DNA from: Arthrobacter sp. EM1
Lineage (GTDB): Bacteria; Actinomycetota; Actinomycetes; Actinomycetales; Micrococcaceae
Assembly (NCBI RefSeq): GCF_029964055.1
Contig: NZ_CP124836.1
Coordinates: 1,488,001 to 1,552,000 of the forward strand
Direction: 5' to 3'
Length of the DNA: 64,000 bases
Part shown: positions 8,935 to 18,976 of the stretch, piece after piece
Layout of the letters: each line of letters starts with the position of its first letter
Position numbering within the stretch: the stretch's first letter is position 1
The notes under the pieces: model-generated
Told to the model about the DNA's origin: nothing
The model's database searches: none
What the model saw: the letters and a program-made list of their open reading frames with translations, nothing else
Position numbers and translations under genes: made by a program

Positions 8935-9737
8935 TCCGTCACCTTCATTCCAGCTGCCGGAAGGCTGTTGGCTCCGGGACGCGGTTTAGTACCCGGGCCG
9001 TTGGGATGGCCGTCGTCGGCTTCGGCCTTCCTGATGATGTTCAGGAACGCCAGCTCCAAGTCCTCGCTTCCGCCCCGGTTGCTGAGCTCATCCGGGGTGA
9101 GCGAAGCCATTAGCCGGCCTTGCCGCAGGAGCAGCAGCGATGCACAGTGACTGGCCTCTTCCATAACATGGCTCGAAATCAGCAGGCTGGTGCCGGACGC
9201 GGACATGGCGCCGAAGCGCTCCCAGAGGTCCGCGCGGAGGACGGGGTCCAGGCCGACGGTCGGTTCGTCCAGGATGAGCAGCTTCGGGCGCGCCACGAGG
9301 GCGCAGGCCAGCGACACGCGGCTGAGTTCGCCCCCGGAAAGGTCTGCAGTCTTGATCCTGGCGTGCCCTTCGAGCCCGACGGCGGCAATCGCCGCGGCGG
9401 CGTCGCGCCGGTGTCTGCCGTGCATGGCACCGAAATACCGCACGTTCGCTTCGACGCTGAGGTCTGGGTAAACGCTGGGGGACTGGGTGACATAGCCAAG
9501 CTCATGGCGGAGGGCAGGATCGCCGGCAGGCCTCCCCAACACTGTAACGGAGCCCGAGGTAATGCGTTGGACCCCAACGATCGTGCGCATCAAGGTGGTC
9601 TTGCCGCTGCCGGAGGGACCCAGCAACCCGGTGATCCGGCCCGCCGGAATGCTGAAATTCAGCTCCTGGAGGATGACTTTGTGCGCCTTGACGATGGACA
9701 GGCTGCTCACCTGCACGGCTGCTACTGACCGGGACAT
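8931..9737 (-). CDS. ABC-2 type exporter, ATP-binding subunit
   Basis: A 268-residue ATPase with Walker A GPSGSGKTT (residues 40-48), Q-loop TQSPSVYP, signature LSGGELSRVS near 130, Walker B LLILDEPTVGLD and an H-loop SSHVMEEA. I chose the ATG at 9737 because AAAGGA lies 5 nt upstream; a TTG 30 nt further up lacks a site. It is the first gene of a two-gene operon with the permease. It powers export together with that subunit at the cytoplasmic membrane. Confidence 0.9.
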   Translation of the reverse strand: MSRSVAAVQVSSLSIVKAHKVILQELNFSIPAGRITGLLGPSGSGKTTLMRTIVGVQRITSGSVTVLGRPAGDPALRHELGYVTQSPSVYPDLSVEANVRYFGAMHGRHRRDAAAAIAAVGLEGHARIKTADLSGGELSRVSLACALVARPKLLILDEPTVGLDPVLRADLWERFGAMSASGTSLLISSHVMEEASHCASLLLLRQGRLMASLTPDELSNRGGSEDLELAFLNIIRKAEADDGHPNGPGTKPRPGANSLPAAGMKVTE

Positions 9738-9957
9738 GGTTTCCTTTGCAGGTGCCTGATTCACCAAGTAATGAATTGAATCTAGACCCGCGGAATCGTG
9801 CGGTCAACGGGACCAGCAAACTGCCATAATCCCATCATTTCCGCGCTGGTTCTGCGCCGGAAAAGACAAACAAACCCCGTGCCGGGTGCTGCCGCGTCTT
9901 CTGCTTGGACGGCAACACGCTGTGCCCGCCGGTACCTTCGCCCGCCCGGCCGGAATC

Positions 9958-10299
9958 CTAGGAAACGGGCCCACGGGGAGCGAACATGATCACCGACACC
10001 CCTGCGGCACAGATCAGGGACCCGATGACGTCCCAGCGGTCCGGGCGGAACCCATCGAAGACCACGCCCCATGCCAGGGACCCGGCGACGAACACGCCAC
10101 CATACGCGGCCAGGATCCGCCCGAAGTGTGCGTCGGGCTGCAGTGTCGCCACGAACCCGTACAGGCCCAGGGCAATGACTCCGAGACCGGCCCACCACCA
10201 CTCCCGGCCTTCCCTGACGGCCTGCCACACCATCCAGGCCCCGCCTATCTCGGCAACAGCAGCCAGGATGAACAGCAGCACAGACTTTGCAATGACCAT
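9958..10299 (-). CDS. YnfA family small membrane protein
   Basis: A 113-residue protein with four membrane helices, starting [20 protein letters not shown] and containing the family's [19 protein letters not shown] and [16 protein letters not shown]. YnfA proteins (UPF0060) resemble the small multidrug resistance family, and some act as efflux pumps. The ATG at 10299 fits the length and N-terminus of family members; an ATG 9 nt upstream is also possible. The 220 nt between it and the ABC ATPase gene hold nothing I recognise. Confidence 0.9.
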   Translation of the reverse strand: MVIAKSVLLFILAAVAEIGGAWMVWQAVREGREWWWAGLGVIALGLYGFVATLQPDAHFGRILAAYGGVFVAGSLAWGVVFDGFRPDRWDVIGSLICAAGVSVIMFAPRGPVS

Positions 10300-10495
10300 G
10301 ATGCCCATCCTGCCGCACGCTTGTGGACATCCCAGCACTGCGATCCATACGTCCGCGTGGCTGAGCGGGTTCCCCGCTGGGATCGCAGTGCACAGTGATT
10401 ACGGATATCCGATGCCGATGCCGGCGCCGTCGGGACAAGGGGAACAGTTGCCGGGTGGTGGATGAGCAGGATATGCGTCCACTGCCTGCGGCCGG

Positions 10496-11646
10496 TTATT
10501 CGGCCGGGGCAGGTTCCTCGGGCCTGAGCATCGTGCTGGTTGGGTATGAGGCCCGCCATGCATCGAATGTCGCTGCGGGCATAGGGCAGCAGATGAAGTA
10601 TTCCTGGACGACGTCGCAGTCGAATGTCCTCAGATGCGTAAGCGTCTCGGCGGTCTCGACGCCCTCGGCCAGGACGGTCAGCCCAAGACTGTGGCCGAGG
10701 TCGATGATGCACCCCGTGCCGTGCGAGCAGATCGGCAGTCTGCCGGGGCAGTCCGTCATCGAGCAGGCTGCGCGCGGACAAATTGACGGACATGGTCAAG
10801 GGGACTCCGGAGTCCAGCCAGGCCTTGGTCTGGGCGGGAGCGGCTTCCAGCACGTGGGTGGTCAAGGGGCCGATCAACAGCTCGTCGCCGTAGTGGTGAC
10901 CGAAGGTGTCGTTGATCTCCCTGAACCAGTCCAGGTCGATGAGCAACAGTCCGACTGCCGCGCCGGTGCGCTCAGCCGCAGCGGGCTCCTGGCCGAAACG
11001 GTCAAAGAGCAACACGCGGTTCGGCAGACCGGTCAGGGCATCGTGAAGCGAGTCGCGCAACGCCTGACGCCGTTCACGGTCCAGTAGCCGCAATGGCAAC
11101 GAACTTGGGGTCGACTTCTTCGCCGTCGATTTTGAGGGCGAGTGGTGTGTTGCCAGTACCGACAGCGTCGAACATGCGGGCAATTGAACCGAGATAAGAC
11201 TCGTGGGCGGCGTCGAGCCGAGACTCCGTCTCGGGGTCGCTCTGGTCACCGTTCTCTTCGACGAGGTCCAGTGCTGTCACCAGGTCAGCGGATGCAGCGT
11301 TGTACTTTGCCCGTACTTCGGGGCCAGGCTCGAGTCGTTACTCGTGTTCCAGGGATTCCTCTGCCGTGACGGCACGATCGGCCCGGTCATAATAGTCCGA
11401 CAGCGTGCTCGCATCATCAGCGGATTGGGCCGCTGAGGAGGCGACCTGTGAGGACCAGCCGGCGAAGACGCTGACACTAAGCAGCACCAGCACCAGCGCT
11501 ACGGTGGCCACCCGGATGCGCAGGGCAGTTCGGTTGTCTGCACCGGGCTGGGCAGCACTGGCGTCCAAGTCGTCTTCGGCAGACGGCTCTGCCGCCGGGG
11601 CAGGCCGCCTCTGGTCCGCCAGCTGTCACGCAGGTGTCTTAATCAT
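10496..11646 (-). pseudogene. Decayed sensor-GGDEF-EAL cyclic-di-GMP gene
   Basis: Read on the minus strand, an ATG at 11646 (MIKTPA) is followed by an in-frame TGA at 11626-11628. The same frame then gives a membrane anchor (TALRIRVATVALVLVLLSVS) and a helical sensor region, interrupted by a TAA at 11338-11340 and continuing to a stop at 11074. A frame change then leads into GGDEF-domain sequence (DSLHDALTGLPNRVLLFDRF, LLLIDLDWFREINDTFGHHY). This jumps, by deletion, into EAL-domain sequence (PLTMSVNLSARSLLDDGLPR). A second deletion and frameshift near 10740 leaves the tail LTVLAEGVETAETLTHLRTF. The GGDEF and EAL catalytic motifs are both lost. Confidence 0.85.
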
Positions 11647-11747
11647 TCGGTTCGCCCGTGCATCACACGCGAGGGTTCGATAGCCGGCGCAGGACATATT
11701 CAATTACCGTCAGCATACGGCCCATTCTGCGCTCATAGGTTGCCTGG

Positions 11748-13361
11748 CTAGAACCGGTCAGTGCCTCGCAGCTTGCGGGGGCGGCCGTCCGGATCCACGA
11801 CGAGACGGCTGATTGGATCCGCCCAGAGGCGTTGGAGGGCCGAGACGGGTTCTGGCGTGTGGTGTCGCACGTTTCCCGTGGGCCGGGGTGGGCGCTGGCC
11901 GGTTTCGTGCCAGTGGTCAAGAGCATCGGCGGTGGTGTTCCAAAGCTCGAGTCCGGCCGCAGGGTCGTGGAGCCGTGGGTCGTTCTGGTCCAGGCCAAGG
12001 TGCTCGGCCCAGAGTTGGAGCCGGAGCCCGCGGGCCAACGGCCGGGAAGCGCCGTCGCCGGTGTCTGTGCCGGGCGTTCCCCGATTGTCGGCGGTGGTGT
12101 CGAAGACGGCGCAGGTGAGCTCGCTGTCGGTGGTCCAGGACCGGCGGTTGAAATTGTCTGAGCCGCAGGTAAACCAGGTGTCGTCAATGATGCAGATCTT
12201 GGCGTGGACGTAGATCGGTGTTCCCGAGCGGTTCTCCAGGTCGAACACGCCGACCCTGCCGGGTGCGACCCGGTGCAGCATTTTGAGGGCCCGCAGTTGC
12301 CCGATCCGGCTGGGCGGCCCGGCGACAGGCCCATCAGAGTCAGGGTAACGGGGCACGACGGCAATGACCCTCAGCTCGGGATTCCGTTCGAGAGCTTCAA
12401 CGATGCCTGCTGCGACCTCTGCCGACCACAGGTATTGATCCTCGATGTAGATCAGCGAACGGGCGCGGGCAAAGGCTTTCGCGTATCCGCGCGCGACGCT
12501 GCGCTCCCCATTTGGTGCGAACGGAAACGGGGGATGTTTCACCCCGTAGGTGCGCAGCAGCTGCACGGCATGAGGGCCGGCCGGTGGTGGCGGGGGCGCA
12601 GTTGCCGGGAGCGGTTCGGGGTGCCGGGGCATCCGGGCGAGACGTTGCAGCAGCATCCGGTAGGGAGTGCGCCGGTCCAGAGGATGGGGGTCGTTCCAAC
12701 GTTCTGCGAACACGGCCAGCACGTCTGCCACCACTGGGCCACGCAGTTCGAGGGCGGCATCGTGCCACGGCGGTTGTTTCCCGTATCGGGGATCCATGTC
12801 CACCGCTTGCGGATCTCCCGCGTGATCGGCATCGTCTCGACGGCTGTGGGAAAGGTCGAGCCCGCCAACGAAAGCAATGTCCCGCGACGGATTGTCCCGA
12901 CGGCGGATGACGAACAGTTTTTGGTGATGGGAGCCGAACAGGCGGACACGCTGATCCAGCAGCACCTCTCCTCCGGCGTCGTTGATCTGACGACTTAAGA
13001 GCTCATTGGCCCGGCCGCTGATCGGGGCCGATACGCGCTCCCCGTGGGATCTCCAGACAAGGCCCCGCACTTCGACTCCCGTGCGGGCCAACCCCGCGAG
13101 CAGATCGCCAATCGACGGTCCGTCCGGCAGGAGCCGCTCGTCGGCATCGCCACGCCAATCGGTGAACCACACACGGTCTCCCGCCTGCAGGTCTGTTAGC
13201 TCCTCATGCAGGCGGGCGAAGTAGCTCGCTCCATGGATGAGGGGCCGCACCAGGTTGCCCTCCGACCACGACGGGGATCCGGCACCGCCGGCGTGTACGT
13301 CCGTGGCCAGATTCCCCCGCTCAGCGCGACTCAGGAACCACGTACCGGCATTACTGTCCAC
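11748..13361 (-). CDS. Phospholipase D family protein (two HKD motifs)
   Basis: A 537-residue protein with two PLD catalytic motifs: HHQKLFVIRRRD near residue 144, followed by GGLDLSHSR, and HAKICIIDD near 386, followed by CGSDNFNRRSW. Two motifs are needed for one active site, so it should act as a phosphodiesterase on phospholipids or related esters. The GTG at 13361 is chosen because AAGGAG lies 6 nt upstream and the family N-terminus (TWFLSRAERGN) starts right after it. The open frame continues to an ATG at 13616, which would add 85 atypical residues. No signal peptide is evident. It stands alone. Confidence 0.88.
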   Translation of the reverse strand: MDSNAGTWFLSRAERGNLATDVHAGGAGSPSWSEGNLVRPLIHGASYFARLHEELTDLQAGDRVWFTDWRGDADERLLPDGPSIGDLLAGLARTGVEVRGLVWRSHGERVSAPISGRANELLSRQINDAGGEVLLDQRVRLFGSHHQKLFVIRRRDNPSRDIAFVGGLDLSHSRRDDADHAGDPQAVDMDPRYGKQPPWHDAALELRGPVVADVLAVFAERWNDPHPLDRRTPYRMLLQRLARMPRHPEPLPATAPPPPPAGPHAVQLLRTYGVKHPPFPFAPNGERSVARGYAKAFARARSLIYIEDQYLWSAEVAAGIVEALERNPELRVIAVVPRYPDSDGPVAGPPSRIGQLRALKMLHRVAPGRVGVFDLENRSGTPIYVHAKICIIDDTWFTCGSDNFNRRSWTTDSELTCAVFDTTADNRGTPGTDTGDGASRPLARGLRLQLWAEHLGLDQNDPRLHDPAAGLELWNTTADALDHWHETGQRPPRPTGNVRHHTPEPVSALQRLWADPISRLVVDPDGRPRKLRGTDRF

Positions 13362-13759
13362 TCGATACTCCTTCGGGGCCCGAGGCCAGGCCGCTAGTGT
13401 CTGGTCTCCAAAATAGCCTACGACTGTGCGGGTAATGCCACCATCCGGGTTCTCAGCGCCCGGCAAAAGCGGGTCGGCGGTTCCGGCCCGTCCGGTCTTC
13501 CGGTCGATCTGCAAAATGCGGACCGCGGGGGTCCGGGGCCAAGCCAACCGTTCCCGGTGTTCGCGGGAAACCTCCGTGGCGGGAAAAACACCCCCCCGGC
13601 CACCCATCCGTGACATGGATCACTGCGAACTGTAAGTGTCAACATCATGGGTTCTCCCACACGCAGGGGTTTTGCGCTGCGTTATCCGGCCGGGGGCCGG
13701 CGGGAGTACTCTCCGGATTGTCATGGTCTCAAAATCGAACTCATGACAGGAGCACACCA
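13362..13759. other. Intergenic region between divergent genes
   Basis: This stretch separates the PLD gene (minus) and the ferritin-like gene (plus) and should hold both promoters. Open frames cross it on both strands but lack ribosome binding sites and family resemblance, including the 5' extension of the PLD frame up to 13616. I see no RNA gene or repeat in it. Confidence 0.5.
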
Positions 13760-14701
13760 ATGTTCGATCGCAAATTCGTCACCGATGCTATGAGCCGCAG
13801 CGCGGAAAACCCCATGGACCGGCGCATTTTGTTCCGCGCCGCCGGAATTGCAGGCATCGGCGGCGCAGCTGCTTTGATCGCCGCCTCACCGTCCCGTGCG
13901 GACGGCGACGCAGAGCATTCCGACAACAAGCCAAGCGACGGGGCGATCCTAAACTTCGCCCTCAACCTGGAATACCTCGAAGCGGAGTTCTACCTGCGGG
14001 CCGTTACAGGCCGGGGCCTGAGTGAGGGACTCACGGACGGCAAAGGACGAAAGGGCGGTGTGACCGGCGGGGCGAAGGTACCTTTCAAGGCCGGCAGCCT
14101 GATCGAAAAATACGCCAAGGAAATCGCCGCGGACGAAGAATCGCACGTCAAATTCCTCCGCACCGCGCTCGGCAAAGCCGCAGTTTCCCGGCCGCAAATT
14201 GATCTGGAGGCCAGCTTCACCGCCGCTGCCATGGCGGCGGGGCTGATCAAGGCAGGCCAGACGTTCAACCCTTTTGCGGACGAAACAAGCTTCCTCCTGG
14301 GCGCGTTCATTTTCGAAGACGTCGGCGTCACCGCCTACAAGGGCGCGGCACCGCTGATCGATAACAAGACCTACATCGAAGCCGCCGCCGGTATCCTCGC
14401 TGTCGAGGCTTATCACGCCGGAATCATCAGAACCACCCTCTACGCTCGTGATCTGCAGGTACCCGCCCAAGCGATCTCCGACGCCCGGGACAGCCTCGAT
14501 GGATCAACTGATCTCGATCAGGGTATTGGCACTAAAGACACCGCCAACCTTGTCCCGACCGACGCAAACGGCATCGCTTTCAGCCGCAGCCCGGGGCAGG
14601 TCCTGAACATCGCCTACCTCACCGCCAAAGCAGAAAGAGAAGGCGGGTTCTTCCCCAAGGGGGTAAACGGCGAGATCAACCGGAGCGCAGCCAGCGCCTG
14701 A
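13760..14701 (+). CDS. Tat-exported ferritin-like domain protein
   Basis: A 313-residue protein with an N-terminal twin-arginine-like signal ([20 protein letters not shown] near residues 21-40), followed by a ferritin-like domain: [20 protein letters not shown] near residue 58, then [22 protein letters not shown] and [16 protein letters not shown] helices, and [17 protein letters not shown]. The Glu/His pattern on four helices fits a di-iron or degenerate ferritin fold, as in desiccation-related (PCC13-62-like) proteins. The ATG at 13760 has AGGAG 8 nt upstream. It is probably a secreted or wall-associated stress protein. Confidence 0.85.
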   Translation: MFDRKFVTDAMSRSAENPMDRRILFRAAGIAGIGGAAALIAASPSRADGDAEHSDNKPSDGAILNFALNLEYLEAEFYLRAVTGRGLSEGLTDGKGRKGGVTGGAKVPFKAGSLIEKYAKEIAADEESHVKFLRTALGKAAVSRPQIDLEASFTAAAMAAGLIKAGQTFNPFADETSFLLGAFIFEDVGVTAYKGAAPLIDNKTYIEAAAGILAVEAYHAGIIRTTLYARDLQVPAQAISDARDSLDGSTDLDQGIGTKDTANLVPTDANGIAFSRSPGQVLNIAYLTAKAEREGGFFPKGVNGEINRSAASA

Positions 14702-14739
14702 CACTCCACCCTTGGCAAAAGCCACTAGCTCTTCTGCTT

Positions 14740-14776
14740 CCCCGCCACAGCGCTCACGGCTCCATCCGTGGCGGGG
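14740..14776 (+). terminator. Hairpin downstream of the ferritin-like gene
   Basis: Nine-base arms (CCCCGCCAC at 14740-14748 and GTGGCGGGG at 14768-14776) around a 19-nt loop lie 39 nt after the stop codon. No T-run follows, so it could be a weak or Rho-assisted terminator. Just after it, 14777-14869 reads EGDIRGPVETKWKYTVRSAP in an open frame ending in a stop. That may be the tail of a lost gene. Confidence 0.45.
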
Positions 14777-14936
14777 GCGCAGGAAGGCGACATCCGTGGC
14801 CCGGTCGAGACCAAGTGGAAGTACACCGTGCGCTCAGCGCCCCGGCTGATCACGCTCCGCGAACCCTAATGCGCCCTGCCTGTAGTCTTCTTACGTTGGT
14901 CGGCACGTCTGCCCCCTTCGGGAACAAGGGAATGAC

Positions 14937-17831
14937 ATGCAGCTGGTTGGGCGTACCGGAGCAGCCCTGGTCGGCGCAGTAGGGCTCGCCGTCCTGTTCG
15001 GCTGGTACACCGGAGGTGCACTGCTGGCGAGCGGGCTACTCTCGATGAAGCCGACGGCGGCGCTGGGAATAGTGCTCCTCTCGATTTCGCTGATCGCAGT
15101 TGACCATCGGCGTCTCACCGCAGTCCTCGGTTCGGCTATATTCGTCATCGGCGGCCTGTCATTTGTCGAAAACATACTGGGAACCTCGCTTGGCATCGAT
15201 ACCCTGCTGCCGGGAATCGAGTGGCGCGGGAGCCTGCCGCGGATGGCGCCGTCCACGGCCTTCTCGCTGTTGGTGTTGGGCGGCTCCGTCCTTTCCGGCA
15301 GACTTGTCCGAAGCGCGCTGGCCCTCGCAGCCCTGGGCATCAGTCATATCGCGATCCTCGGCTATATCTATGGCGTTTCCTCTCTTTACACCGTTGGTGG
15401 GTACACCAGCATGGCCTTGCCCACGGCCCTCGGGATTGCAGTGCTGTCGGCGGCGATACTGCTTCAGCACCCTTCCACTGGTTTGGCCGGACTGTCGCGG
15501 GACGCAGGCAGCGCAGGAAAGCTGCTTCGCCCGGCGATACCGTTCTTCATCGGTGGTCCGTTCGCCCTCGGCTGGATGTGCCTGACGGCGCAGCGTATGG
15601 GCTGGTTCGACACCCCTTTCGCCGTCGCGATGCTCGTCTTGAGCATGACGTTCCTCGGCTGCGCGTTCACCTGGCTGGCGGCGCTAAGGCTTCGCGAACT
15701 CGATGGGCAACGTGAGGCCGCGCTGAGGAGGCTTGCCGAGACAAACCACATGCTCGAGACCATGGTTGTGGCTCGGACCGGGGAACTGGCAGAGACAGCG
15801 GACGCGCTCCAGGCGCTCGTCCGGCTTGCACCGGTCGGCATCGTGCAGCTCGACGCCGGGGGAGGGCTTCTCTCCGCTAACGACCAGTGGCTCAATATGA
15901 GCGGGCTGACCCTGGTCCAGTCCCTGGGCAGCGGCTGGTCCTCCGCGCTGCACCCCGACGACGTCGAACGGGTACTGGCCGCATGGGGAGAATGCGTCTC
16001 CGCCGGCACCTCCTATTCGAGCACGATTCGTTTTCGCATGCCGGACGGGCAGGTCAACTCGGTGCAGGTCACCACCACGCCGATCCGCGATGAGGGAACC
16101 GTGACCGGACACCTGGCCAGCATCACGGACGTGACTGCCCTGCGGGCCGCGGAGGAGTCGGCGACGGCCGCCCGGGCACGGTTCGAGGCGGCCTTTGCCT
16201 GGTCCCCGCTCGGAACCGCCATCGTGTCGCTCGATGGCCGGGTGCTGGAGGCCAATCGGCGCCTCTTCGATCTGACCGGCCGGTCGACAGGTGTGCTGGA
16301 TGAGTCCATTGAGGCGGTTTTTATGCCGCTCGAAACAGTCGGCCAGGATGCCCTGCCGGCCGGGCTGCTGGAGGGCTCCCGGCAGCGTATGGATCGACGG
16401 ATGCGGCGCAGCGATGCCGAGGAGACGTGGGTGAAGGTCAGTGTCGCTGAAATCCACGAAGGCAAACACGTGGGGGGTCTCCTGTACCAGCTGGAGGACA
16501 TCACTGCCCGCCGGCTGGCAGAGGCCCGTGTGGAGCACCTCGCTTTTCACGATCCGCTCACGAACCTGCCCAACCGGCTGCTGCTGCTGGACCGGCTTGC
16601 CCAGGCATTTCTCCAGGCGGGACGCCACGGCAAGGGTGTGGCCGTGTTGTTTATCGACCTGGACCGGTTCAAGGTCGTTAATGACAGCCTCGGGCACCAC
16701 TCCGGCGACTTGGTCCTGACCGAAGTCGCCGACAGGCTGCGCCGCGGCACTCGGGCGTCGGACACGGTGGCTCGCCTCGGCGGCGACGAATTCGTCGTCG
16801 TCTGCCCAGATGTCGACAGCCGGCAAGACGTCGCCCGGCTCGCGGATGAGCTCCAGAAATCCATCGCCCTGCCGATCCTGATCGGCGAGCACATCGCATC
16901 CGTGGATGCCAGCATCGGCATCGCTTTCGGCGTCGGCGACGATGACCCTGAATCGCTTCTGCGTAACGCGGACCAGGCCATGTACTTGGCGAAGGACCAC
17001 GGGCGCGCGCGATACGAAGTTTTCGACGACGAGCTGCGCGGCCGGGTCGCACAAACGCTGGACACCCAAATGTCCCTGCGCAGCGCGGTGGACCTGGGCC
17101 AGATCGAGACCTGGTACCAGCCGATAGTGGATCTGCGGAACCAAACGGTCGTGGCCACCGAAGCACTGGCTCGCTGGCGCCGACCCGAGCGCGGGCTCGT
17201 GCTGCCGGGTGACTTCATCGCTATCGCCGAAGAGACAGGCCTGATCAAGCAGATCGGAAGCACGGTCCTGAACCAGGCGTGCCGGGCCGCCGCGGCGCTG
17301 GACGGCGCCATGGCCGTCAGCGTCAACGTGTCTCCACGTCAGTTCGCGCGGGACGACTTCGGCGCCGTGGTCAAGCAGGCTCTCAGCATCTCCGGGTTGC
17401 CGCCGGAACGACTCTGGCTGGAGCTCACCGAGAGTGCGATGATCGAAGCGATCGGCTCCGCGGCCAAGATGTTCCACGAACTCCGCGACATCGGTGTGCG
17501 ACTTGCCATCGACGACTTCGGCACGGGCTATTCATCCCTCTCCCACCTTCGGGCCTTCGACATCGACCTGCTGAAGGTGGACATAACGTTCGTGCGCGAT
17601 ATCGAAACGTCCGCACACGACCGGGCGGTTGTGGAAGGCGTCATTCGGTTGGCGGATTCGTTGAAGCTGGAGGTCGTCGCCGAGGGCATCGAAACGACCG
17701 GGCAACTGGACCTACTGCTGAAGATGGGTTGCCGATTCGGGCAGGGTTACCTTTTCTCGAGGCCGTCCCCCGACGTGTCACCGCTCGTGCATTTGGAGGG
17801 TTTCCTGGCTCCGGCAGCCCGCGCCCGGTGA
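14937..17831 (+). CDS. Membrane PAS-GGDEF-EAL cyclic-di-GMP signalling protein
   Basis: A 964-residue protein. Residues 1-250 form about seven or eight membrane helices (a sensor region). A short coiled coil (REAALRRLAETNHMLE) follows, then two PAS domains at roughly 290-400 and 415-525. A diguanylate cyclase domain has an intact RLGGDEFVV (about 612-620), and a phosphodiesterase domain has TEALARW (about 741) and DDFGTGYSSL. Both catalytic motifs are intact, so it may make or degrade c-di-GMP, or switch between them. AAGGGA lies 5 nt before the ATG. It is monocistronic and is the intact counterpart of the pseudogene at 10496-11646. Confidence 0.92.
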   Translation: MQLVGRTGAALVGAVGLAVLFGWYTGGALLASGLLSMKPTAALGIVLLSISLIAVDHRRLTAVLGSAIFVIGGLSFVENILGTSLGIDTLLPGIEWRGSLPRMAPSTAFSLLVLGGSVLSGRLVRSALALAALGISHIAILGYIYGVSSLYTVGGYTSMALPTALGIAVLSAAILLQHPSTGLAGLSRDAGSAGKLLRPAIPFFIGGPFALGWMCLTAQRMGWFDTPFAVAMLVLSMTFLGCAFTWLAALRLRELDGQREAALRRLAETNHMLETMVVARTGELAETADALQALVRLAPVGIVQLDAGGGLLSANDQWLNMSGLTLVQSLGSGWSSALHPDDVERVLAAWGECVSAGTSYSSTIRFRMPDGQVNSVQVTTTPIRDEGTVTGHLASITDVTALRAAEESATAARARFEAAFAWSPLGTAIVSLDGRVLEANRRLFDLTGRSTGVLDESIEAVFMPLETVGQDALPAGLLEGSRQRMDRRMRRSDAEETWVKVSVAEIHEGKHVGGLLYQLEDITARRLAEARVEHLAFHDPLTNLPNRLLLLDRLAQAFLQAGRHGKGVAVLFIDLDRFKVVNDSLGHHSGDLVLTEVADRLRRGTRASDTVARLGGDEFVVVCPDVDSRQDVARLADELQKSIALPILIGEHIASVDASIGIAFGVGDDDPESLLRNADQAMYLAKDHGRARYEVFDDELRGRVAQTLDTQMSLRSAVDLGQIETWYQPIVDLRNQTVVATEALARWRRPERGLVLPGDFIAIAEETGLIKQIGSTVLNQACRAAAALDGAMAVSVNVSPRQFARDDFGAVVKQALSISGLPPERLWLELTESAMIEAIGSAAKMFHELRDIGVRLAIDDFGTGYSSLSHLRAFDIDLLKVDITFVRDIETSAHDRAVVEGVIRLADSLKLEVVAEGIETTGQLDLLLKMGCRFGQGYLFSRPSPDVSPLVHLEGFLAPAARAR

Positions 17832-17911
17832 CTGTGGAATAAACGGTAATTCCGGCTCGACCTGCCGGACGGGGTGGAGCCCAAACCCGGACCCGGGGCC
17901 ACAGCCGTCGA

Positions 17912-18631
17912 TCAGGGCGAGGAATCACAGCCACCGCAGCAGGCGTACGATTCGTCCACCCCGGTGGTCTTTGCCGCCACCGCCGATAGATCAGCCGTGC
18001 CGCCGGGCACGGTGCAGCAGACGTCGCCCCGCCAGGCGTTGAGGCCTTCGCGGACGGCGATCACGGCGATCAGAAGTGCGGCGCCGGCGTCGGCCCACCA
18101 CCAGCCCAGGGTGCTGTTCAACACCAGCCCGAGCAGCAGGACGGCAGAGAGGTAGGTGCACAGGAGGGTTTGTTTGGAGTCCGCCACCGCAGACCGGGAG
18201 CCGAGTTCCCGTCCGGCGCGGCGCTGCAGCCAGGACAACATTGGCATGATGGCCAGGCTGAGGGCGGCGATGATGATGCCGGGCGTGGAGTGCCGCGCTT
18301 CGCCGCCGCCGGCCAGCGAGCTGACAGAATCGACGGTGACGAAGGCTGCGAGGGCGAAAAAGGAGATCGCGATGAGCCGCAGGGTCAGGTGCTCCCGCCG
18401 TTCCGGATCCCGGGCGGCAAACTGCCAGGACAGGGCGACGGCGGATGCCACTTCGATTACGGAATCCAGGCCGAAGCCGATCAGGGCCGAGGACTCCGCG
18501 ACGCCGCCGGCCCAGAGGGCGATGACCGCTTCGATGACGTTGTAGCTGATGGTGGCGGCAGCGAACAGCCGGATGCGCCGGCTTAGCACTGCCCGGCGGA
18601 CGGGGTTCGGTCCCAGCGAGAGGGCCGTCAT
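17912..18631 (-). CDS. Cation diffusion facilitator-like efflux transporter
   Basis: A 239-residue membrane protein starting MTALSLGPNPVRRAVLSRRI, with about six helices and the CDF-type sequence NVIEAVIALWAGG...SALIGFGLDSVIEV, where the Asp and Ser line a metal path. The second metal region is WWWADAGAALLIAV. The C-terminus ends in a Cys-rich tail (CCTVPGG...YACCGGCDSSP) that could bind a soft metal. The ATG overlaps the stop of the CmtR-like gene (ATGA at 18628-18631). Together they form a sensor-pump operon, probably for Cd, Pb or Zn. Confidence 0.88.
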   Translation of the reverse strand: MTALSLGPNPVRRAVLSRRIRLFAAATISYNVIEAVIALWAGGVAESSALIGFGLDSVIEVASAVALSWQFAARDPERREHLTLRLIAISFFALAAFVTVDSVSSLAGGGEARHSTPGIIIAALSLAIMPMLSWLQRRAGRELGSRSAVADSKQTLLCTYLSAVLLLGLVLNSTLGWWWADAGAALLIAVIAVREGLNAWRGDVCCTVPGGTADLSAVAAKTTGVDESYACCGGCDSSP

Positions 18632-18954
18632 GCCAGGCACGTCCCGTCGGGGGCGCAGCAGGCCGGGTCCACGGCCAGGACGACGCCGAGCAGGTCGCCG
18701 ATGGCGTGGCCCAACCGCTCGTCGGCGAGCTCGTACCGGCTCCGGCGGCCGTCGGGGACGGCCACCACCAGTCCGCAGCCGCGCAGGCACGTCAGATGGT
18801 TGGACATGCTCTGCCGTGAGACGCCGAGGGAATCGGCCAGGTCGGAGGGATAGGCTGGCGCCTCGGCCAGCGCCAGCAGGATCCGGGCCCGGGTCGGGTC
18901 GGAGACAGCGTAGCCGAACCGTGCCAGCACTGGAGCGCGGGTAAGGGATTCCAT
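18628..18954 (-). CDS. ArsR/SmtB family metal sensor, CmtR-like
   Basis: A 108-residue winged-helix regulator. The recognition helix contains SRQSMSNHLTCLRGCGLVV with Cys56 and Cys60, matching the two Cys residues in this helix that bind Cd/Pb in mycobacterial CmtR. The tail holds Cys99, Cys100 and Cys106 (DPACCAPDGTC), equivalent to the third CmtR ligand. It should repress its own operon and the CDF pump until soft metal is bound. I chose the ATG at 18954 (MESLTRAP) because it matches the family N-terminus; an ORF extension of five codons is possible. Overlapping palindromes lie 20-45 nt upstream. Confidence 0.88.
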   Translation of the reverse strand: MESLTRAPVLARFGYAVSDPTRARILLALAEAPAYPSDLADSLGVSRQSMSNHLTCLRGCGLVVAVPDGRRSRYELADERLGHAIGDLLGVVLAVDPACCAPDGTCLA

Positions 18955-18976
18955 AACTCTAAAGTACACGCGGGAA

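Noticed and set aside
13362..13616. N-terminal extension of the phospholipase D protein to an ATG at 13616
   Set aside because: A GTG at 13361 has an ideal AAGGAG at 6 nt and matches where the family begins; the extension has no domain character.
15684..17477. A 597-codon minus-strand frame antisense to the PAS-GGDEF-EAL gene
   Set aside because: The plus strand encodes intact GGDEF and EAL domains; the antisense frame has no recognisable domain.
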